NCBI GenBank assembly: GCA_029706075.1
Contig: JAINUG010000020.1
Span: forward strand, 1,288,125 to 1,352,124
DNA from: Aldrovandia affinis
Lineage: Eukaryota; Chordata; Actinopteri; Notacanthiformes; Halosauridae
Length of the DNA stretch: 64,000 nucleotides
Reading direction: 5' to 3'
Both the position numbers and the translations under genes were made by a program. Below are positions 12,601 to 21,962 of this stretch, piece after piece. Under the pieces are notes generated by a model. That model was given only the letters and a program-made list of their open reading frames with translations. It was not told where the DNA came from and searched no databases. Numbering within the stretch: position 1 is the first letter of the stretch; each line of letters starts with the position of its first letter.

Positions 12601-14174
12601 TGCAGGCTTTTGTTCGAGCCCAGCACTAAACAACTGATTAAACTAATCAAGGTTGATTGTAGACCATGATTGGTGAATTAGTTGAATCAGGTGTTTCAAC
12701 AAAAGCTAGAACAACCGGCCCTTCTCGGATAAGATTGGACACCCCTGGTTTAGAGTGTAATTTAAGGCCATGTAATACAAGCAGGGAGCTCAAACTTAAG
12801 ATCTGTGTGTGTCCTTGCTGACCGTGTGCTGACCGACTGATGACAGTTTGCTGACCACATGTCATGGTTGATCGTATGCTGATCGTGTGTGTCTCTCACA
12901 GGGCCTGTGTTGTATAACCTGTATGCAGTGTGCAACCACTCCGGCACGGTCAACATGGGCCACTACACAGCCTACTGCCTGGAAGAGTCTGGGTGGTACT
13001 GCTACAACGACTCCAGGTCCGATACCGTCCCCCTTCCACCATAACTATAACTACAAACTATAACCATAATGTTGTTTCGCTGGTGTTCACATTACAGAAT
13101 GTTTTATCATTGTGCACACCTGTCAATCAACAACCTCACACAGTGATTGGTTGGATGTGTTTTATCATTGGAGATTAGTTCTAAAACTTGCTCTGAGAGT
13201 GATCGTGACTTTCATTCATTCATTTGAATTGGAGGATAGATTTTTAGAACGTAACATATGCCATTTAGCAGACGCTTTTATCCAAAACGACTTACAGTAA
13301 TGAATGCATACATTTGTTAGTATATGTGGCCCCAATGGGAATTGAATCCACAACCTAATTGTTGTTCTACCTACTGAGCTACACAGAACCACTGTCATTC
13401 TGTAGTTCTTGTTACAGTTTTTGTAATTATTATTCTGGGTGGAAACGGGGCTTATGACTCTTGCTCTATCTCTTTCCCATAATTATCTAGAACTCTTTGG
13501 ACATGGTTAAGACGACAGGGCCACTGGGATATTTTGGGGAAAAATCTATTAATGTTTCTGCAAGTCCTAGAGGGCCACAGGGTCTGCTTATTTTCATTGT
13601 TTTTCAGCACTTTGAGTTGAGTTGCTGATTTTAAGGTGAAAACAAAAACCAGCAGCAGACCCTGTGTCTCTCCGGGACCAGGGCTGATCACCCTTGCCAT
13701 AAGTGTTTTATTGTGTTTCTTTGTATTTTTGGGAGAGAAAAAAACTATTCTTTTTAATGGTAGATTGGGTTCATATTTTAAAGTCAAATCTTATGCAGCA
13801 GGACATAAATGTCATAAATCATCAAGTGTGTGATTTATGTAATATAAACAAAAGAAGAGAAGCCGCATGGGCTCTTAAACATTATTAACACAGTGCCGTT
13901 TTTTAAAGTTTTTTGTTTTGTTTTTAAAATGTAAGTTCCAAACTTAAATGATGATCCTAAATCTAATTCAGAGGGCAGCTGATATCTGTTCAGCATGAAT
14001 ACACTTCCAAATTGAAATCTTCTGCCTTACTTTAAACGTTTCATTCAGTTTTCTGTCAATTTCACTCTTTCTTTCTTTCTGTCTTTCAGGGTTACCCCAA
14101 TCTCTGAATCTCATCTCCAGTCCAATCAAGCCTACGTGCTTTTTTATCAACGGGACGGCGGCAGCTGCAGATAA
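3637..14174 (+). CDS. usp21: USP21-like ubiquitin carboxyl-terminal hydrolase, C-terminal half (5 exons)
   Basis: Coding exons: 3637-3723, 3960-4038, 8752-8859, 12902-13016, 14090-14174 (stop TAA 14172-14174). All splice phases match: CTC C|AT CTG gives the VLHLNRF motif, ATC G|GG CCT gives IGP, and TCC AG|G GTT gives NDSRV. The encoded part holds a zinc-binding pair (MCERC), the QRFPRVIVLHLNRF segment, the catalytic histidine box (NMGHYTAYC) and the Asn/Asp box (YNDSRV), ending YVLFYQRDGGSCR. USP2 and USP21 share this layout; ENAP-C-RC and NDSRV-P-SE favour USP21. The catalytic Cys box lies upstream, outside the window. Function in the family: cysteine protease removing ubiquitin from proteins. 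The start of the first exon (after TTTCAG at 3636, with CTAAC branch-like sequence upstream) is the least certain junction. Its introns hold minisatellites, transposons and, on the other strand, id1. Confidence 0.85.
3765..3957 (+). repeat. TG-rich satellite-like repeat (about 30-60 bp period) in intron
   Basis: Repeats built on TTTGAGATRTGTGATNTGTGTGTG fill the short intron between the first two usp21-like exons almost completely, ending right at the TTTCAG acceptor at 3959. Confidence 0.8.
4280..5379 (+). repeat. Minisatellite, 30/33/36-bp units
   Basis: Tandem units of the form GTTGACTGTGTTGTGTGTGAT + (GTTGAT/GTTGGT/GTTGAA)n + CAC. Unit lengths are 30, 33 or 36 because the GTT-GAT core gains or loses trinucleotides. 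The reading frame therefore never breaks, which produces long spurious open frames on both strands. The array lies in the usp21-like intron between exons 3960-4038 and 8752-8859 and continues at 6112-6203, 6802-6822 and 8303-8710. Confidence 0.95.
5380..8302. mobile_element. Compound inverted-repeat element inserted in the minisatellite
   Basis: Outer ends are TGTCACACGCCGCGTGACAA (5380) and the inverted TTGTCACGTGGCGTGTGACA (8302). The 5-bp repeat GTCAC stands at both outer edges (5375-5379, 8303-8307). The arms stay similar for about 490 bp on the left and about 670 bp on the right (the right arm has an extra block near 7925-8070). The middle differs between sides and includes pieces of the surrounding minisatellite (6112-6203, 6802-6822) that flank a solo LTR. 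A second copy of the right-hand portion starts at 22849. No transposase is seen; the class is unknown. Confidence 0.6.
6204..6801 (+). repeat. Solo LTR with 5-bp target duplication
   Basis: 598 bp bounded by TGTCATGG and CCATAACA (inverted, one mismatch). Direct repeats GTGTG flank it (6199-6203, 6802-6806). A TATTTAAA box at about 6298 fits an LTR promoter on the plus strand. It splits a stretch of minisatellite. No internal retroviral or gypsy sequence is attached, so it is a solo LTR by recombination. Confidence 0.75.
8303..8710 (+). repeat. Right-hand part of the split minisatellite
   Basis: Same GTTGACTGTGTTGTGTGTGATGTTGATCAC units as 4280-5379, resuming exactly after the inserted compound element and running to about 40 bases before the usp21-like exon at 8752. 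Confidence 0.95.
9050..9720 (-). mobile_element. L2-type LINE fragment (5' part of ORF2)
   Basis: This is closely similar to 46590-47160 in the long L2 copy at 44755-47335 and in the same orientation. It covers the region between the endonuclease and reverse transcriptase domains. It is truncated at both ends and carries stops. It lies in the usp21-like intron upstream of id1. Confidence 0.8.
9721..10560. other. No gene recognised (840 bp)
   Basis: AT-rich intronic sequence between an L2 fragment and the id1 3' end. I see no coding exon, repeat family or RNA gene in it. Confidence 0.5.
10669..10674 (-). terminator. Candidate id1 poly(A) signal
   Basis: TTTATT on the plus strand (AATAAA on minus) lies about 330 bases beyond the id1 stop codon, a plausible 3' UTR length. 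Confidence 0.45.
11002..11598 (-). CDS. id1: Id1, DNA-binding inhibitor (HLH without basic region), 2 exons
   Basis: Exon 1 is 11598-11230 (ATG at 11598, 123 codons), donor GAG|GTACAT; exon 2 is 11037-11002, acceptor TTTCCTCAG, encoding NGCSDDRILCR and stop. The protein is 134 aa. The helix-loop-helix is clear at about residues 42-92 (MNSCYSKLKELVPTLP ... VIDYIWDLQVELD). No basic region precedes it, so it should dimerise with E proteins and stop them binding DNA. Q-S-AISKCK upstream and the DDRILCR end are typical of Id1; Id3 is the main alternative. The intron position after ITVE matches Id genes. The whole gene lies antisense within the usp21-like intron 8860-12901. A candidate minus-strand poly(A) signal is at 10669-10674; a weak TATA-like TTAAATA is near 11815. 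Confidence 0.95.
11620..11960 (-). promoter_or_regulatory. Putative id1 promoter region
   Basis: Sequence just upstream of the id1 ATG, free of recognised repeats. On the minus strand it holds CCAAT (about 11640), a TTAAATA box (about 11815) and ATTGG-type inverted CCAAT boxes near 11876 and 11930. Assignment is by position; I did not recognise a SMAD/BMP element. Confidence 0.3.
12562..12747. mobile_element. hAT-type MITE, 186 bp
   Basis: Perfect 8-bp target duplications GTTTAGAG (12554-12561, 12748-12755) flank inverted ends CAGGGGTGTCCAATCTTATC and its complement. The element is a near-palindrome with no coding sequence. An 8-bp duplication and CAGGGGTG ends are typical of hAT elements. 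It lies just upstream of the usp21-like exon at 12902. Confidence 0.9.
13260..13395 (-). repeat. SINE fragment with L2-like tail
   Basis: CATTTAGCAGACGCTTTTATCC followed by a decayed tRNA-like B box (GGGAATTGAATCCACAACC on plus) gives a tRNA-derived SINE in minus orientation. Resembles 54120-54355. Confidence 0.6.
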
Positions 14175-14624
14175 CTACGCCAGTGATCGGGGCCACAGGG
14201 TCCAAACGCGCACGCGTCACCCGGAGACCCTCACGTAGATTTGGGAGCACTGGAGAGCTGCACTAGTGAGAGCACAGTGCCAGCACCACGTCAGGACACA
14301 CACAGAGGACAGCACCAGCACCATGTCAGGACACACACAGACAGCACAACAGTGACTGCCTGCGTGTGCTATGGGGGAGCTACCCCTGCACCCTCCTAAA
14401 ACTGACCGAGGGTGCTGCAGTGATAGAACAGTCTTACACTTCTGACCGAGTTTGGAATTAGCGGGCGAAAGAAAAAGATATCTGCACTACTGCTGCTTAT
14501 ACATAGAGTTAGAGATAGGAAGTGGTAGCGACAGAGAGATAGAAAGAACCAAACACACAAAAGAAAGAAATTCAGGAAGATGGAGGAAAGGAGAGGTGAA
14601 GGAGTCTGAGAGGATGTGAAAAGA

Positions 14625-14630
14625 AATAAA
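14625..14630 (+). terminator. Candidate poly(A) signal of usp21-like gene
   Basis: An AATAAA lies 451 bases past the stop codon. The intervening purine-rich sequence holds no other recognisable gene and would be 3' UTR. Cleavage is not shown by sequence alone. Confidence 0.4.
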
Positions 14631-14940
14631 TGAATAGAGAGCACACGGAAGAAAAATAAGAGTGGGAGAGAGATAATAGTGCATGCTGAGGAGAGACCAG
14701 ACAAATTAGATTCAACCATTAAAATGCCCTGCTGTCATGAAACCTAACTTGGAATGGAAGCGTTAGTGGAGCAAACGATCCACAGAAATTTCCAGGTTTC
14801 CGACTAACTTTGCCCACAGGATATCCGCTCGGGGGGAGGGGGAGGTTTCCACGGGGGGGAAATCCTCCTGAAATCATGCACACATTTCTGATGGCAACAA
14901 TCCAAATGAAAGTGTTGACTTTAATGTATGGACATTTCAT

Positions 14941-15600
14941 ATGACGTTTCATTTTACCCACGTCACCCCTCTACTCTCCTCTCTGCACTGGCTCCCCATC
15001 GCAGCACGCATCAGATTCAAATCACTGGTGCTTGCTTTTCAAGTGGCTAGAGGAACTGCCCCCCCATACCTCCAGACACTCATCACATCCTACACCCCAG
15101 CCAGACCCCTCCGCTCCACCTCCTCTGGCAAACTGACTGTCCCATCCCTCCGGGCGCCTGGCAATCGCTCCTCGCGGTCTCGCCTCTTCTCTGTCCTGAC
15201 CCCTCGTGGTGGTATGACCTTCCACAATCGGTCAGGACCGTGGAATCACTTGCGATTTTCCGCAAGAGACTCAAAACCCACCTTTTCAGACTCCACTACC
15301 ACTGAATTCTGTACATCTATCCAGTTGTCATCACCACTGCCTACTTGTTCAATACTTCTTGTATATGTATCCCTGCTTACTCCTCATAAAAATAAAACAA
15401 ATTTACTCACCTTTTCCTTCCCAGTGTTACAGGTATAGTATGCAGCTACCTACAACGATGTCTATCGCTGTATTACTACACTGATCTCTTGTGGAACTAT
15501 GATTGTTCCTACCTTGTATTAATGTATGTATTGTACGTTGCTCTGGATAAGAGTGTCTGCTAAATGCTTAAAATGTAAAATGTAAAATTACATAAATGTA
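14941..15600 (+). mobile_element. L2-type LINE, 3' end
   Basis: Encodes the C-terminal end of an L2 reverse transcriptase protein (HVTPLLSSLHWLPIAARIRF, APPYLQTLI), then the 3' UTR and the tail GATAAGAGTGTCTGCTAAATG. It is strongly 5' truncated. Frames around 15215 are damaged. Copies at 39690, 44755 (-), 16495 (-) and 63640 share this part. Confidence 0.85.
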
Positions 15601-15890
15601 CACAGGAGAGGTGACCTGGGGCCTCATTTATAAAAAGTTGCGTAGAAACCATCCTATATTTGATCTAAGATCATTTCTGAAATGTGCGTAAGTGTGATTC
15701 AGAGAAACTGAACGTACGCCCAAAAAAAAAAACGTACGCCAGTCCCCAGATGTGAAATCTATAAATCGCAAATGATCTTGAAATTGTGCGTAGCTGAATG
15801 GTTTTAGATCTCCGCCTTGTAAACGCCCCCTAATTAATATCATTAGCATATAAAGGAGCACGAATCAAAACAGAAATTTTCTACTTGATA

Positions 15891-16241
15891 ATGGCGAGCT
15901 GCAAGAAAAAGAATTTTAGCGAGGCGGAAATCGAGGTCTTGTTGGCGGAGGTGCAGCTGTGTGCAGGGACGCTGTTTGGGAGCCTTTCCAATGGCTTTAA
16001 CAGTACAACCAAGTACGTGGCCTGGCAGTCTGTAGCCCAGGATGTGAACGGGGGGCAGCAAAGGTCCCTGAAGGACGTAAATAATTTTAAAACTGATTTA
16101 AAACTGAGGTCAAAATCTCTAATAACTCGTTCCCTTCTTATTGCGCGGTTGGCGATATCTTCGAGAAGCGAAGCCATTCTATTTTATAGCCTACAGATTG
16201 ACCGAAGTGTTTTACACGCGTGGAACCATAATATGTATTAA
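15891..16241 (+). CDS. Myb/SANT-like DNA-binding protein of a Harbinger-like element (short or truncated)
   Basis: The ATG at 15891 opens 116 codons. Residues 8-60 (NFSEAEIEVLLAEV ... AWQSVAQDVN ... RSLKDV) resemble the Myb/SANT-like trihelix of PIF/Harbinger accessory proteins, with the spaced W/F residues of the fold. In that family the Myb-like protein helps the transposase to bind element ends. The C-terminal half after VNNFKTDLKLRSKS looks out of frame or unrelated, so the protein is probably truncated. It lies inside the terminal inverted repeats of the element. Confidence 0.5.
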   Translation: MASCKKKNFSEAEIEVLLAEVQLCAGTLFGSLSNGFNSTTKYVAWQSVAQDVNGGQQRSLKDVNNFKTDLKLRSKSLITRSLLIARLAISSRSEAILFYSLQIDRSVLHAWNHNMY

Positions 16242-16494
16242 ATACATTTCAAGGATGTGTCAATTGTTCTAATTGGGGTAGTTTTGGAAAACCAATGTGT
16301 GTTTTTGTTTTGTTTTCCACAAGTAGCTTAGCTTATGTTGTTTTAATTTATTAATAAATGTATTGTGCAAACCATTACGTATAGCCTAAGCAATGTGTTC
16401 AATCTGGTAATACTACTACTACTACTACTACTACTACTAATAATAATAATAATAGGCAGCAGACGACATGTTGGCGCTGTTAGATTTCGAATAC

Positions 16495-16908
16495 ATTTTA
16501 CATTACATTTACATTTTAAGCATTTAGCAGATGCTCTTATCCAGAGCGACTTACAATATGTACATTAATACATGGTAGGAACAATCATAGTACGCGCAAG
16601 AGATCAGTGCAGTAATACAGCAATAAACCATTGCAGGCAGCTGCGTACCATACCTGTAACACTGGGAAGGAAAAGGTTAGTCAATTATTATTTTTTAATG
16701 GAGTAAGCAGGGGTATATAGTGTTGAGCAAGTAGGCAGTGGTGATGACAATTAGCTAGATGTACAGAATTCGGTGGTAGTGGAGTCTGAAAAGGTGGGTT
16801 TTGAGTCTCTCGCGGAAGATCGCAAGTGATTCCGCGGTCCTGGCCGATTGCGGAAGATAATTTCACCAGCGAGGGGTCAGGACAGAGAAGAGACGAGACC
16901 GCGAATAC
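16495..16908 (-). mobile_element. L2 LINE 3' end embedded in the Harbinger-like element
   Basis: Starts with the inverted L2 tail (TTTAAGCATTTAGCAGATGC on plus) and runs to the segment complementary to CTGTCCTGACCCCTCGCTGG. It ends where Harbinger-like terminal sequence begins (CTGCAGGTATTCG junction). Confidence 0.8.
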
Positions 16909-17236
16909 CTGCAGTACTCAAACATTGCCACAAGGAAAGTGCGTACGCCAGGTTGAAACCTGACGTGGAGGTAAAATACTTTTCCACGTCAAAGACCGTT
17001 TTTATAAATCTGAACTTTGACGTGGATTTGAGCGTACGCACGTTCTAAGATCAAATTTGTGCGTAAGTACGTTTTATAAATGAGGCCCCAGATGCGGAAG
17101 CAGCCAATGGCTTACTCACATTTGGGTTGCCATGTATGTGAAAGTTAAACGATCAGGTATGCTGAACACTACATTATTCATCTCACCCCTTCTACTTTAT
17201 TTTTCATTCTTATTATACCCGTTGGTTGTGCTTTAG

Positions 17237-17605
17237 TGGCACGGTGGTGCACTGGATAGCACTGTCGCCTCACAGCAAGAAGGTCTCGGGTTCGAATCCA
17301 GTCCGGGGGCCTTTCTGTGCGGAGTTTGCATGTTCTCCCCGTGTCCGCGTGGGTTTCCTCCGGGTACTCCGATTTCTTCCCACAGTCCAAAGACATGCAC
17401 GTTAGGCTAATTGGAGAGTCTAAATTGCCCGTAGGTATGAGTGTGTGAGTGAATGGTGTGTGTGCCCCTGCGATGGATTGGCGACCTGTCCAGGGTGTAT
17501 TCCTGCCTCTCGCCCGAACGCATGCTGGGATAGGCTCCAGCCCCCCCCCGCGACCCTGACCAGGAATAAGCGGCTTAGATAATGGATGGATGGATGGATG
17601 GATGG
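17237..17605 (+). repeat. tRNA-derived SINE with RTE-like tail
   Basis: Begins GTGGCACGGTGGTGCACTGG with a B box GGTTCGAATCC, continues with the common fish block CATGTTCTCCCCGTGTCCGC, and ends in (ATGG)n after AATAAGCGGCTTAGA. Other copies: 38300-38575 (+, 5' truncated) and 53766-54115 (-). Confidence 0.85.
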
Positions 17606-17881
17606 TTGTGCTTTAAGACATAGTCATAGAGCAGGGTTACTCAAATCACGATCCTCGTGGGCTGAGCACTGCTGTTTTTCAACCCTTCCTTTATCTGGGA
17701 GTCAGGTGTGAAGACACTCTAGACCACAGGTGTGAAACTCATTCCATGGAGGGCCGAGTATATGCAGGTTTTTGTTGCAACCAATGCACTACACCAGGTG
17801 ATTTCACTAATTAGCTCACTTCTTCAACTAAGGAGGGAACCTAATTGAAATCACCTGGTGTAATGCATTGGTTACAACAGA

Positions 17882-18637
17882 GGCTGTGTTCGAAACCGCT
17901 CACTCGTTCACTATTCCCTGTTCCCTATATAGTGTTTACTATATAGTGTACTATGTAGCGAACGAAAATACTGTTTTCGGATACTACAACTGAACGTAAT
18001 TTGCATTAAAAAAAAGTGCCGGATATTCAGGTGACACAAGCGGACGCGCCCAGTATCGTAAACAAACCGAGCACTCATGGCAGCAGGTTGAAATGTACTC
18101 AGGTGGTATCGGGTTTGCATGTTCAGTTTTGAATGTTAAATCCCAAATAAATTGTTGAAATTCTAATGATGTGCAAGTGTGGTTTTGTCAACTGTGGTGC
18201 TGTCTGCTAGCCACTGCTTTAGCCACCAATAGCTACCGTTATGGAAGTCGTGAGCTAACTAGCTCGTGTGGAGAAAATAACGTTAGGATAACTCACGAGC
18301 TCACGACTAGCACCAACTCCCATAGTGATAATAACGGTAGCTATCGGTGGCTAAAGCAGTTAGCTAACGTTACCACCACCATGATTCCTGTTGCTGTTTT
18401 ACTGCTGTTGGCTTAACTTTTGTTCTTGAGGCATAAACGGAGGTGTATGTATGACGGTATGACACGACCGCATTGCATTGTGGTACACGGGAGAAATTGT
18501 AGGGTACATTCGCTGTTCACTACAAATCATGGTGAATTGTGGGTATTAACAGTTTAGAATTCGTCGCACACTACAAAATGGTGTACACACTATATAGTGT
18601 ACTATATAGTGAATAGGGAGCGGTTTCGAACACAGCC
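17882..18637. mobile_element. Third layer: palindromic DNA element with 3-bp target duplication
   Basis: Inverted ends GGCTGTGTTCGAAACCGCTC and complement. AGA stands on both sides (17879-17881, 18638-18640), and joining the flanks restores the host element. Subterminal palindromes CACTATATAGTG occur at both ends. No protein is encoded. Confidence 0.75.
18205..18375. repeat. Innermost inverted repeat (arms about 55-60 bp)
   Basis: ACTGCTTTAGCCACCAATAG on the left is matched by its inverted copy near 18345-18364, and TCGTGAGCT arms lie inside. It could be a fourth insertion or the core palindrome of the third element. Confidence 0.7.
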
Positions 18638-18856
18638 AGAAACCTGCACACACTCGGCCCTCGATGGAATGAGTTTGACACCCCTGCTCTAGACACTCAA
18701 TTAATTACCTTAGAGGAAGGAAAACCAGGACCGAATTTGGATTTGTGGGCCAGATTTGAGTAACCCTGCCATAGAGTCACTACTTAATACTACAGGGCAT
18801 TCATCATGTATTCATCAAAGGGAACAGTCTTCTTCTTCTTCTTTCGTGTATCATCC

Positions 18857-20764
18857 TCAAATGTCCAACTCAGTATCGTGTAGCCACGCCCTTGTCTCTG
18901 GTCCCACTTGGAAGAGGCTGGCCTCCGAAGGTGGTCTGTACAGGGGGCAGGTGTTAATGATGTGCTCTGCAGACTGCTCAGGCTCGCCGCACTCGCATGC
19001 TGCACTGTCTGCCAAGCCCCACTTCATCATGGCTGATTTGAAGCAGCCGACTCCAGTGCGCAGGCGGTTTAGTAGGGTCCATTGCCGGCGTGGTAGGTCC
19101 TCCCCTTCAACGCCTTCTCCCGGGTCCCAGATGTAGCGGTGGATACGGGAGGGCCCAGCAGACTCCCACTCCTGCTTCCAAGATGCTGCCAGCCATGCGT
19201 TTGTGGACAAGTCCTCCGGGATGGAGCGGAGCATCTCTTGTGCCGCCTTGTTGTAAGGGTGGCGGGACTTAAGTCTGTTTGGGGGCTTTGTATCCACTCT
19301 AGCGTTGTGCAGGATATGCCAGTCGTGTATATGGGCTTTCCTTGCTAGCTTGAGGGTTGCAGCCTCTCGTCGGAGGCTGGCCGGGGCAATTCCTGCCAAG
19401 ACTGGGAGGTAGGACACTGGAGTGGGCTTCAGGCAGCCAGTTATGGTCCGGAGAGAGTTGTTAATTACGGTGTCTACCTTTTTGACATGCGGGCTCCTAC
19501 ACCAGGCTGGGGCGCAGTATTCAGCTGCAGAGAAGACCAGGGCTTGGGTGGAAATTCGTAGTGTGTTGGCAGATGCTCCCCAGGTCGTACCAGCAAGACG
19601 TCGGATGAGTGAGACCCTTGATGTCACCTTGGCCTTCACGTCTTCAAGGTGTTGGTTGAAGGACAGTGTTCTGTCCAAGCGTACCCCGAGGTATTTTGGG
19701 GCTTGCTGGAACTCCAGGCGCTTGTTGTCAACACACACATTCATTTCCCTTTTTGCCTCTCGGTTGTAGAGGTGGTATGCCGCCGACACCGTTCTTCCTT
19801 GTACTGAGCTGCAGGCGCCACCTGCGGAGGTAGGTAACCAAGATTCCCATGTCCTGGTTAAGACCATCCTCCATCGCCTTCCAGGTTGGTCGTCGCAGCA
19901 TAATGGCCAGGTCATCTGCGTACCCATATTTCCTCGATGCTGTCTCCGGTAGGTCGTAGATGTAGATGTTAAACAGCATCGGGAAAGGACAGAGCCCTGA
20001 GGGACTCCATTCCTCAATCTTCTGAGCCTGCTTCGCTGACCATCGCTGGTCCGTAAGATGAAGCTGCGGTTTGACAGCATTTCCATCATGAAGTTCACCA
20101 TATGGCGATCTGGAATGGTCCTCAGAAGCTTGAGGTGGAGTCCGCGGTGCCAGACGGTGTCATACGCGGCTGTCAGGTCCAGTAGCACAACCCCAGCTTT
20201 CTCGTTGGCCTGGAAGCTGTCTTCAATGTCCTGCGTGAGCAGTGTGACCTGGTCTACTGTCGACCTGCCCCGACGGAAACCAGCCTGTTCCCTCGGGAGT
20301 TGTGGGTCCACAACTGGCTCAATGCGGCTGAGGATCATCCTCTCCAGAATCTTAAATGGGACGCAGAGCAACGAGATGGGTCTGTAGGCCTTGGGGTCAT
20401 CTGCAGGTTTGTTAGGCTTCAGCAGGGCTATGACAGACGCACGGCGCCAGGCCTTAGGGAGCTTGGACCTCCTGAGGCAGGACGAGAGGAACGCACAGAG
20501 CCAGGCAGATGTAGTTGCACTCTGGTGGATCACAAACTCTGGGTGGATGTTATCGTGTCCTGGTGACTTGCCTTGCTTCAGCCTGCCAATGGCCTCTCCG
20601 AGCTCAGCTGTTGTGAAGTCTCCTGAAAGGTTGGCGTTGACACTAGCTGCCCTGGAGAGGAAGAAACCTCTCGCGATGTCAGGCGGGCGAAGTTCTTGTC
20701 TGCTCCAGGGAACTGGCCATTCTTGAGGAGCTGGGACGCGATGGCATCTGCTGTCACTGGACAT
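18857..20764 (-). pseudogene. Reverse transcriptase part of non-LTR retrotransposon ORF2, frameshifted at the catalytic site
   Basis: The 635-codon frame carries GKSPGHDNIHPEF, AYRPISLLC, EQAGFRRGRSTVDQ, LLDLTAAYDTVWH and NGVPQGSVLS. The catalytic YADD (YGYADDLAIML) is in another frame at about 19850-19980, after which the first frame resumes (KYLGVRLDRTLSF). Two compensating frameshifts therefore flank the active site. The C-terminus has CECGEPEQSAEHIINTC, a CCHC knuckle. It is inactive as it stands. Confidence 0.85.
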
Positions 20765-20789
20765 GAAGGGGGTGTTGTTTTTCTACCAG

Positions 20790-21962
20790 TCAGCTGGTTG
20801 ATGGTTTGCCACGCTGCGGGCTGGAGTGGGTAAAATCGACTGACTCGACGATTTCAGTCCATCTAGCCTTACGGGTGGCATCCAACTTCTGGAGAAGCGC
20901 CGATGCCGTCACGTCCACCTCTTCCCTCGAGCTAGCCTGCTGGTGGTCGTGCAGGAGCTGGCAGCATTCTTCATCCCAACCAGGGATATAGCTCTCGTTG
21001 AAGCCTCGTGGGATGGCTTTCTTTGCTGCCCTCAGGAGGACATTGCAGTAGGCAGTGTATGCACCATCCATGTCTTTGGAATCTGGGTCCGGGAGACAGA
21101 CTGTTCTTTTTTCCGTCTCTGCTGTAAATGACCGCCAGTTGGCCTTCCTAAAATTCCATCTCCTGACAGGTTTGCCCGGAACAGGCTGCACCAGTGAAGG
21201 GGCCTGGATGATGGACGGTCGGTGGTGGGATCGGGGGAACCGGTCAAGGACGCGTCTCTCTGGTGTGGGGTCAGCACTGCGGCACAAGGCGAAGGCCAGG
21301 TCGGGGTTGGTGTGGGTGTTCCATCTGGAAGAGTAGAAGCTTGGGTGTTCTTTAGGGTCGTACAGGAGCAGGGCATCTGCGTTGGAGGCCCATTCACTCA
21401 GCGCCTCCCCGTCTGCAGATGTGTGGCTGTATCCCCAGTCAGTATGCTGGCAGTTGAAATCCCCGGCGTATATGGCGGGTGCCAGGACCAGTGGTAGTGC
21501 CGACGGGGTCAACGGTGATGGTGGAGGTTTGTATACGTTGACCACCGATGTTTCCTGGATTTTGGTGATCAGCCACTCGACACTGAGGTCAGGCGAGGAC
21601 CGGCCACCGTCCGTCCAGGTGATGTCAGCCCTCACAAAAGTTGCCAGACCATGCCGTCTACTGTAGATGGACCCAGCGAGATGGAACCCGGGCAGCTTGA
21701 GCTTTTCCTCATCCGTACAGTGGGTCTCCTGAATAAGGACAGCGGCTACTTTATTGGACTCGGCCAGATGGTGTACGACCTCCAATTTGGCGGTGGTAAG
21801 GCCCTCTATGTTGAGTTGGAGCACTGAAAGACCTTGGTGCTCGACAGTCGGGATGGGCGCCCGTCCTGGCATGGACGTGCGTCTCCCCGGCCTCTTACGC
21901 CTCGGTCTTCCAGCTGGGTGATTGGGTGGCAACATTAGTTTCACAAGCTGGTCTTGCACCAT
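20790..21962 (-). pseudogene. Endonuclease domain of non-LTR retrotransposon ORF2
   Basis: The 390-codon frame begins near MVQDQLVKLMLPP. Endonuclease motifs are in order: LQLNIEGL, QETH, a VNVYKPP segment, AGDFNCQHTDW, and RSHHRPS close to the SDH position. This enzyme nicks the target to start target-primed reverse transcription. The frame closes just before the reverse transcriptase frame at 20764, so one frameshift separates the two halves of the original ORF2. Confidence 0.8.

Larger units (their letters stand above)
15616..17091 (+). mobile_element. PIF/Harbinger-like non-autonomous element carrying an L2 3' end
   Basis: Inverted ends CTGGGGCCTCATTTATAAA (15616) and TTTATAAATGAGGCCCCAG (17091). 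The left half carries a Myb/SANT-like reading frame; no DDE transposase is present. The right half holds an L2 3' end in minus orientation (16495-16908) joined to the terminal Harbinger-like 180 bp. The same junction occurs at 63630, so the chimera is a shared family structure and not a chance insertion here. I saw no clear target-site duplication, and the superfamily call rests mainly on the Myb-like protein. Confidence 0.65.
17725..18686. mobile_element. Second layer of nested MITE stack (hAT type)
   Basis: Inverted ends with GTGTGAAACTCATTCCATGG / complement and perfect 8-bp target duplication CTCTAGAC (17717-17724, 18687-18694). Its own arms (CACCAGGTGATTTCA ...) form an additional palindrome at 17790-17870. 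It is interrupted by 17882-18637. Confidence 0.85.
17632..18768. mobile_element. Outer element of a nested MITE stack (hAT type)
   Basis: Inverted ends CAGGGTTACTCAAATC and complement, flanked by 8-bp repeats TCATAGAG (17624-17631) and CCATAGAG (18769-18776), 7 of 8 matching. It contains the element 17725-18686 inside it, so it is the oldest layer. Confidence 0.8.

Noticed and set aside
14396..14719. Minus-strand frame of 107 codons, Leu/Phe/Ser-rich
   Set aside because: Complement of a purine-rich 3' UTR; no membrane-protein family resemblance.
20058..21666. Plus-strand frames of about 90-110 codons
   Set aside because: Antisense of the LINE ORF2.
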